The notes under the pieces: generated by a model
Told to the model about the DNA's origin: nothing
What the model saw: the letters and a program-made list of their open reading frames with translations, nothing else
The model's database searches: none
Position numbers and translations under genes: made by a program
Assembly (NCBI GenBank): GCA_025200525.1
Contig: CM045761.1
Coordinates: forward strand, 139,378,223-139,442,222
DNA from: Camellia lanceoleosa
Lineage: Eukaryota; Streptophyta; Magnoliopsida; Ericales; Theaceae
DNA: 64,000 nucleotides
Direction: 5' to 3'
Shown: positions 56,766-64,000 of the stretch, one piece after another
How the letters are laid out: every line of letters starts with the position of its first letter
How positions within the stretch are numbered: position 1 is the stretch's first letter

Positions 56766-56845
56766 TTCAAGATAGTGCTCGACAAGGCAAACCCCAAAAG
56801 CAAGTCCAAAAATGAAGCCAAGAAAATGTTTTATGGATTTTCGAG
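56766..56845 (+). other. Possible 80-bp internal exon of an unidentified gene
   Basis: Between a pyrimidine-rich acceptor (ttttttacctctgtag) and a donor (gtaggcgg), one frame is open and protein-like: FKIVLDKANPKSKSKNEA then KKMFYGFSR. I do not recognise the family, and no neighbouring exons were found. It may be a gene fragment carried by, or lying next to, the foldback element, or chance. Confidence 0.25.
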
Positions 56846-57342
56846 GTAGGCGGTATCTGTACTCTTCCATTTATGTAATTCTAGTTATTGGATTGCCTTA
56901 TTAGTTTTTGAATTTTTTGATTTTTTTAAACGTTTGAGTGATTTTGAAGCATTTTTATGGAAATTTCTATTTCTAGACATCATTTTAAATTATATTCTTA
57001 TTAAAATTTTATCCCTAAATAAAATTATTAATATAGACATTAGTATATACTCTTTACTTTATATCTAAATTTTTTCAATTCAAAACAACACATCCGTTGG
57101 AAGTACAATATTAAACATATTAAACCTTACTTCTATTCTCCATTGCAACCTTATTTTAGTCCTTCCATTGCCGTCAAACTCTCTCATTAGCTTAGTATTT
57201 GAGTCAATTTTCTTCTCTCAAAAACCACCCTCGCTCTTCATTTGTGTTTTGGGGATTTGTAAAGTGAAAGCTCAAATTTTGAAAATGATGTCATCATATC
57301 ACCATGATTGTTTCACTTCTCAATAAACACTTTTTAGAAAAT
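56846..57342. other. Non-coding spacer
   Basis: AT-rich, no gene or repeat recognised. Pyrimidine-rich stretch around 57120-57240. Confidence 0.4.
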
Positions 57343-57345
57343 TTT

Positions 57346-57634
57346 GGGTTCGTTTGGTTTGAATTTCTGAAAAATATTTGAAAAAATTTCTCTACAAATG
57401 AATTTTCAGAAAAACTCAAACCAAACATGTTTCCCAAAAAAATTTCCCAAAACTTCTAAACCAAACATGTTTTCCAAACAAATCTCTCTCTCACACATAT
57501 TAAATCAATCACTTTTTTCAAAACTCTCTCTCAAAATCATTTTCCAAAACATCTTTTGAAAAAAATCAAACCAAACATGTTTTCGTACTTTTTATCTCTA
57601 AAACACATCTCCCAAACACAAACCAAACATACCC
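57346..57634. mobile_element. Tourist-like MITE, 289 bp
   Basis: Left end GGGTTCGTTTGGTTTG and right end (reverse complement) GGGTATGTTTGGTTTG agree at 14 of 16 positions. TTT flanks both sides, less diagnostic than TAA. Internal repeats of aaaccaaacatgttt (three near-copies) suggest decayed subterminal repeats. No coding. Confidence 0.6.
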
Positions 57635-58045
57635 TTTATTTTTTTTATTTTTGTGTTTTTTTTTTAATTTTATTGATTTTTTTTAATATTTTAAGCAATT
57701 TTTAAAATTTTTAGACATACCTAACTTAGATGTATCTAAAAAGTAAAAAAATTGTGAAAAAAACCTTTTAAAAATTCACCAAATACCCAAAATACAAAAA
57801 AAATATGAGAATTCAGTACATTTTTTGTATTTTTATGTATTTATTAATTTTTTAAAATATTTTTTCACAAATTTTTTACTTTTTAGATACATCTAAGTAA
57901 GGTGCATCTAGAAAGTGAAAAAAAATATTTAAAATTTAAAAAATATTCACTAAAAATAAAAAAAATACGAAAATTAAAAAATTTAATTTTCAAAAAACTT
58001 AATTTAAAAAATTCAAACCAAACACACTGATTTGTTTGTTTGTTT

Positions 58046-58078
<33 letters not shown>

Positions 58079-59491
58079 ATAAATAAAAAGGATGTCATCA
58101 TTTACGATAAAGTTATCAATGAAAATATCAGGTTCACATCCGTCCTTTTTTCTTGGCGAATTTCGTCAAACTAGTGTTGAAACCAATCAACACTTTAAAC
58201 ATTCAACTTTCGAAATAATTAGAACTATGGATCCCAAATAATATATCTAATTTTTTATCAAATCTCTTACATAGATATGAGACTCATATAAATTTACATG
58301 TGTGTAGGTTCTACACCTATACGAGAGATTTGATAAAAAATTTAATAAATTATTTGAGATCCCTATGATCACTCTATTTTGACAATCTACTTCCGAATTA
58401 GACATTATTTCGACTATCATGTTCCAAAGTGGAGATATTTTTTCCATTATCAACTTTGGAATGGTTCCATAATTCAAAAATGATTTTTAAAAAAAAATTT
58501 AAAAAAATAAAAAATTGAAACTTTTGCAAAATTATATAAATACAAATCTATAAAAAGAAAGAAAAAAGAGTAAACTAATTGCAAATTTATAGCATAGAAA
58601 CTCCAATAGAGGTAATGGAGGTTCTTCAATTGAGGTCCTAACTTCTTCAACTAGTTTTGGGTATGGAGATATGAAAATGTAGGGTATATTAAAGAATAAT
58701 GATACATCTCTCTAATTTTGAAATTCTAATTGAACTCTAATGATGTGGTAGAAAATAAAAAAATTTAAAAAAAATAAAATCAAGATCAAAACATCACATC
58801 ACAATAGAGTCCACTCCTATTAGAGCTCATTAGAGCTCATTTATTAAAGCTCTCAATCATTTTTTTATATTAAATAGAAAATGTTTAAAATGGTTTTGGG
58901 TTTGGGTGTGCGTACACTGTTTAGGGTGTGTATACTTTTACATGTAGGCTATATTTGAAATAGAAAATGTGTGGACCAATATTAAATGTTTACAATTTTT
59001 TTAGTGTGCGAATTGAGAGGAATGTGCACAAACAGGCGTGGAAATAGAAACTCCTTCTTTATTCCCTAAACAATAGCTATTTTTCCTAGTTCATTCTTCT
59101 ATCATCGTTTTGGTCTATTTGGTTCCTAAAGTTTTGATTTAGAATAAAGTTATATGTATTAATTAGTATATCAATTAGTATACTAACAAATATTGTGGTA
59201 TAATTTATTAGTTTTGAGTCTTTGTAATTTATATAATGTGTAGGGTCTATAGTTTTGAAATTGCAATACTATTGCATGCGTTAGTACACTAATTAGTATA
59301 CCAATTTGTGCGTGTAGCATCATTGTTATTGATTCAATGATGCATATAAATCAATAATTATGAAGCTAATTTGTAATTTGTATGATGTGGAGGGGCTGCT
59401 GGGTAGTTATGAGGGCAGTATTGCACTAAGGGTGTTTGCCTATTTGTTTCAATGAAGTTATTTTCATGGAATAGAGACTAAAGACCAGGAG
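57635..59491. other. AT-rich spacer with a 31-base T run
   Basis: No gene seen. It holds a (GTTT)n stretch leading into a T run at 58047-58077, and a ttagtatwctaattagtata-like segment repeated near 59160-59310. The frames at 57883-58101 and 58247-58477 are low-complexity. Confidence 0.45.
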
Positions 59492-61045
59492 TGTAACGCC
59501 CCAAAATAAATCACAATAATCCAACTCATAATATTATTTACAATCGATCAACAACATTACATCTTCTATTCCATTCATAACCTTGATCAATACAAAAGAT
59601 TATACATTCATAAATTCTAAATTCTGAATTTATAACACATGGCATGGATATATGAATTAAAATAAAAGTAGAACCAAATAATTATATGCCGTAATGGCTA
59701 CAACTTTTCAAGTCGATGCTTGGGTACAATAAAATGAGTTTAACTCAATACAGGTAAAGCCTGAGACTTAAACAAAAATAATTACATCAATAAACATAAA
59801 ATGAAGCCCTAAGCTCTAAGTGCTCTCAAGCTACGTCCTTGGTGGAGGCATATCATCAACACCTAAAAGTTGTTTGCTACATAAGGTGAGTCAAAACCAA
59901 GTAGAGATACTCTAACATAATATACGAATATTAACAAAGTTATAAGGTGAATGCACATGCATGCCATTTGTCAAAAATTCCTCTATTTTTATCTCAAAAC
60001 AATGTCGTGCTAGATTATAAATCAATTCATGAAAATAATCATTTTATAACAGAAAACAGGGTAGTGGACACAAAATATTAGGAATATCTAGGTGTCTACC
60101 AGTAGGCTATACAAGCACTACCAAAGTCATTTTACTGGTACTAACTAGAAGGATTGACACCTAACCGCATGGGTTTCTAGACTAAGGACACACATGCCAA
60201 CTTCATAACCACAACCACACCCTTTAACCAGATTCACCAAGGTATTCACCATTTGTTTTTCTCAAAATCAATACATTTACAATGTTTAATAAGAAATGAT
60301 GCTCAATGCATAATGTATGAGAAATTAGTGGCAATTTAATATAATCCTCATGCAATGTCTACAACAATCAAGACTATCTTTTACCGATAGTCCAAAATAG
60401 ATATTTTTACTCAACAGATAATTTCCAATCAAAAGATATAATTTCATTATTCACAATGAGAGTTATATTACATATCCAACTCCACCATCATCATCAGCAA
60501 AAGCATTTTTCCAATCTTACAAAACTCAACATCATTTTCCATTTCCTTTCACAATTCTAAATATCCAACATTTTAGAATAAAACCCTATTTTCTTACAAA
60601 ATTAATTTTAAGAAAGGAGATCCATCATTTTAACATATCTCAACCATAAACACATCCCCACAACCATTTTCAAGAACCCATTTAGAAAACTCCTTTTTTG
60701 ATTTCAAAATCAAACCCTAGGTTTTTCCAAAAAATTTCGAAATCACTAGCCCATTTCAAAGAGCAAATAATTAAGCTAAAAACCATATTGAAGTTCAAAG
60801 AAATCCCTACCTCAAAGTAGAAGATAAGGGAAAGCAAAAGGTAGAACTTGGCGGAGCCGAAAACAATAACTCCTCCGATTAGAACGAAGCCCTCGACGTG
60901 CTCAATCTTTTACTCTAAAGGGCGAGGGTAGAAAACCAATAGATTGAGAGTATTTAGAGCTAAAAGGTAAGAACTAGATAGAGAAAGTGAAGATTTTAGA
61001 ATTGTGAAATGTTTACAGAGAGAGATAAAAAAGTGACTCAAAAAA
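59492..61045. mobile_element. LTR-like remnant 1 (related to remnant 2)
   Basis: Begins TGTAACGCCCC, a common gypsy LTR terminus. It shares an ordered set of segments with the next feature: gtctaccagtaggc (near 60094) and gtctgcaagtaggc (near 62836); ttttactggtac and ctttaccagtag; ccctacctcaa (near 60807 and 63712); and gccctcgacg/gccctcgaag near the end. It stops where remnant 2 starts, at an agagagagata-containing stretch. No coding region or paired LTR was found. Confidence 0.5.
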
Positions 61046-64000
61046 TGTGACACCCCAAAAATTGGGAACATCAAAGAATATATTAATAAATAAATACAGG
61101 GTTTATCTAAGATTATAAAATAGGAAATGTCACTAATGAGTCCTTTGGTTAATAATCAAGTAAGATCTCAGGAAGGTCGAAGGAGTCAATATAGCCTCCT
61201 TTCAAAGTCCAACCACCTTAGATAGCAAAACTACCCTTTTGACAGATCTTAATAAGATATTAACACAAGGTCTACATGAGTCGACGATAAAAAAAGAATA
61301 GGTAATATAAAAGATATGTATAGATATATAATAATTACAAAATCATATCTTAAATACAACATGGGATCTATCACTTATAATCTCAAAACACGTTTACAAC
61401 TAGTTTCTAATCCTCCTAGGGTAGCCGTACGTCCTCAAATGCTTCAGTTTTGCCTTTGGCTGGCCTAATAGTCTTCAATACTTGGCATGAAACGCCATGA
61501 GCTTTGAATGCCCAGTAAATGCATACACACCCCGTCCCTTTTTTCCCAATCCAATACACCATCATAATTATAACAAACAAGTAATGAAGCATGATAATCA
61601 TTTAATAATAAAGGATTACAAGGTTAGGTGTTAGTAATCTAGAAATCCTCCAAAGAGATTTCATCCTCTCAACCACAAGAATTGGACAATAGATTATTCG
61701 GAACTCCCCCTTTTGTTGCTTTGTTGCAGAACTTACTTCGGATGCCTACCAACGATTATATACTGCGTAGCACCAACCACGGGGCCTCAAAAGGGACAGT
61801 GAGAAGAAAAATGTTTTATTACCCTGAATCCAACCTTATCCTTCCAAAAAAAAGTTTTATCCTCCTGAATGTCCTATCTAGACCCAACCTTATCTCACCA
61901 ATCAAACCATCGCAAAGAGTCCGAATACGTCTGTTCCATTCTAGGGTTTACGCGATAACTACTTGCATACGACTTAACCTTCAATTAGGGAGCATATCCC
62001 ATCAATCCATACATAACACATTATCATCTTTTCATTATCCAAGTGATCGAATACCCAATACCACCCCAATTAAGGTTTCCATTGAGTTAGATGTCTTAAA
62101 ATAAAGTTAGAACAACTTACAAGATAGTAATATCCACATAAACATGAACATCATCAATTGAAGAAGATAATGAACATAATCATAACACATGCAATATCAC
62201 GCTTTAATGCCCCAAAATTTACATAATAAAAATGCACCAACAACCAATCCTTACGGTAAACATAAGTAATTTCCAATATCCACTTCGACCCCAAAATCTC
62301 TAACATTTCATTCATAATCATAAGAGGTTTACAAAAGGAGGTCCCATATGCGAATGTACATTCAACTACCTTAGTACATGAATCTATAGCATGTGAAATA
62401 ACCAATCAAGAGCAAATAAATGCCCTCAAGGGGCTACAAAGTCCAAGGCTTAAGCCCGGTAACACAAAATGGTTGCTCGAACCCACACATATATAGCCCT
62501 TGGCTTACAAAAATAATCACAACAAAAACAAGAGTTGTGCTCTCAAGATACACTCCACGCCCTTAATTTGGCAGAATCACCACATCTTTTCCTGCACAAA
62601 ATCCCAGAGAGTGAGTATAAAACCCAGTAGGAAATTCTTAACAAAGTATATACATTTTATACAATTCTCATAAGGTGAAATGCATATGCCATGCTATGCC
62701 TTTAAAAGAAATTCGCATCTCCATCCTTTTAAAAACCATCATGCACAATGAGATCTTGAAAATTTAACAATCCAATAATCTTAAATCAAGTTCAAGGGGC
62801 GGTAAATACAACTCAGGTAATCCCTAGGTTGGTGTCTGCAAGTAGGCATAACTAGCATTACCAAATCCTCACTTTACCAGTAGCTAATCAGAAGGCACGT
62901 AGTACCTACTCCCTGCGTGTTTTCGGTCTTTCACCTTGGACACTTAGGCCAACTTAATCAATTTCATCGACAACCCCTGTCTGGACTTATTAACGTATTT
63001 ACCCCAACAACAAATCAATGAGATCTTGTTTAACAAATATTTTCTTTCTCAATGCAAAAGTTTTTAAATCCCAATTCAAATTTGTAACAACCAAAAGAAT
63101 TTGAAATGCCAATGCAACATATATAAATGCGATATAATATTCTTCCATTTTCAACTCTTTCACACATTTTTTCCATTGTGATCAAAATTCTCATTTCTCT
63201 TTCCAACGTAATTTCACAAGATAAACACATATTCATTTACATCTATCAAAAGAGTAGTACATTTCTACATTTCATGCATTCTCAACAATTTAGTCATTTC
63301 ATGACTATGCCCACATTTTGAACAATAAACTTCAAAACCAACTATTTTTCATATTCCATGGAATTTCTCATTTATATACAACAATATGAAATTCTCAATC
63401 ATTTATTCATTTTAACACTATAATAGGTAAACACCCATGAATTCTCAACATCTTTTCCAAAAATCTCAAAGTTCTAGGTTTTCACCAAAACTAGACATTT
63501 CCTCATCTTTTTGAAAGAATCTCTCCAAAGCATTTTTTCCTCACAATATAGTTCAAACTCTCAAGAAATTTTTGAAAACAAGGTGTAAACCCGCTTTTAA
63601 AATCATCAACACAATTGAGCCAAAAATCAAATTTCAATAACACCAAAGAGAGCTCCAAAATCAACATAATCTTGTAAATATATATATATATATATATAAC
63701 TTCAAGAAAATCCCTACCTCAAGTCCTAGAAGGAAAGAGAGAAAGAGATGCCCCAAAATCAACGGTGCCGAAACTCGATCTCCACCGCACAAAACGTAGC
63801 CCTCGAAGGGTTTTCCAACTTTGATGAAGGAGCTATGATCAAAACTCTAATGGATTTGAAGAAATCAAAGATTTGATCTAATTTGGTGTAGGTAAATGTA
63901 GAGAGAAGGAAGAGAAATGGGTTTTTAGAGAGAGAGATATACAAAAAGTGAGATACACTCATCCCAAAGTGAAGAAAAAGCAGAAATTTCAGACTTAGCG
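61046..64000. mobile_element. LTR-like remnant 2, runs off the window
   Basis: Begins TGTGACACCCC inside the end of remnant 1, suggesting nested insertion. Homologous segments to remnant 1 appear from about 62550 to 63930. The 61100-62550 part is extra and could be another insertion or a different LTR portion. The 140-codon plus frame at 61682-62104 has no recognisable family, and its composition is ordinary for this AT-rich DNA. An (AT)n run lies at about 63679-63699. The right end is outside the window. Confidence 0.45.

Noticed and set aside
61682..62104. 140-codon plus-strand frame
   Set aside because: No recognisable domain, lies within an LTR-like remnant, and no supporting splice or promoter signals.

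Overview
This is a 64 kb stretch of nuclear genomic DNA from a flowering plant, probably a eudicot; the species cannot be read from the sequence. The evidence is the dense nest of plant Ty3/gypsy (Tat-type) retrotransposons, plant miniature transposons (MITEs), a PIF/Harbinger transposon, a plant mobile domain (PMD) gene and AT-rich spacers. I see no ordinary single-copy host gene. Nearly every recognisable coding segment belongs to a mobile element.

Layout. 1-1.7 kb: part of a PIF/Harbinger transposon on the minus strand (HARBI1-like transposase cut by the window edge, plus its Myb/SANT-like partner gene, which carries stops). 1.7-6.6 kb: AT-rich spacer with a 148-bp tandem duplication, a hAT-type MITE and a Mutator-type foldback element. 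6.6-30.3 kb: Tat-like retrotransposon A (plus strand, LTRs at 6576-7121 and 29692-30256, 5-bp target duplication TATTG/TACTG). Its gag is interrupted by a solo LTR (8795-24399 including its own insert), and that solo LTR is interrupted by a 13-kb element with 3.7-kb LTRs and no coding capacity, a LARD (10452-23500, minus strand). A keeps decayed protease, RT and RNase H, lacks integrase, and carries a spliced antisense gene before its 3' LTR.

30.3-32.4 kb: AT-rich tandemly duplicated spacer. 32.5-54.0 kb: Tat-like retrotransposon B (minus strand, perfect TSD GAAGT). It has gag, protease, RT, two RNase H segments and an integrase with an intact D,D35E triad, all lightly broken. Between integrase and 3' LTR it carries two genes on the opposite strand: an intact 467-codon ORF of unknown function and a multi-exon PMD gene with a coiled-coil tail. 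Two solo LTRs have hit B: one in the PMD gene (35968-38327, TSD CTGGA) and one in pol (44805-48513, TSD CTATG). They belong to the same two families that make up the nest in A. 54.0-59.5 kb: AT-rich spacer with two Tourist-like MITEs and a purine/pyrimidine foldback. 59.5-64 kb: two diverged, related LTR-like sequences, one apparently inserted in the other.

The main interest is the antisense cargo in both Tat-like elements (an unknown ORF and PMD gene in B; a gypsy-type Transposase_28-like gene in A), together with the multi-level nest whose joints are nearly all marked by target-site duplications. Extra ORFs in Tat-lineage elements are a known phenomenon; the particular combination here is what deserves checking.
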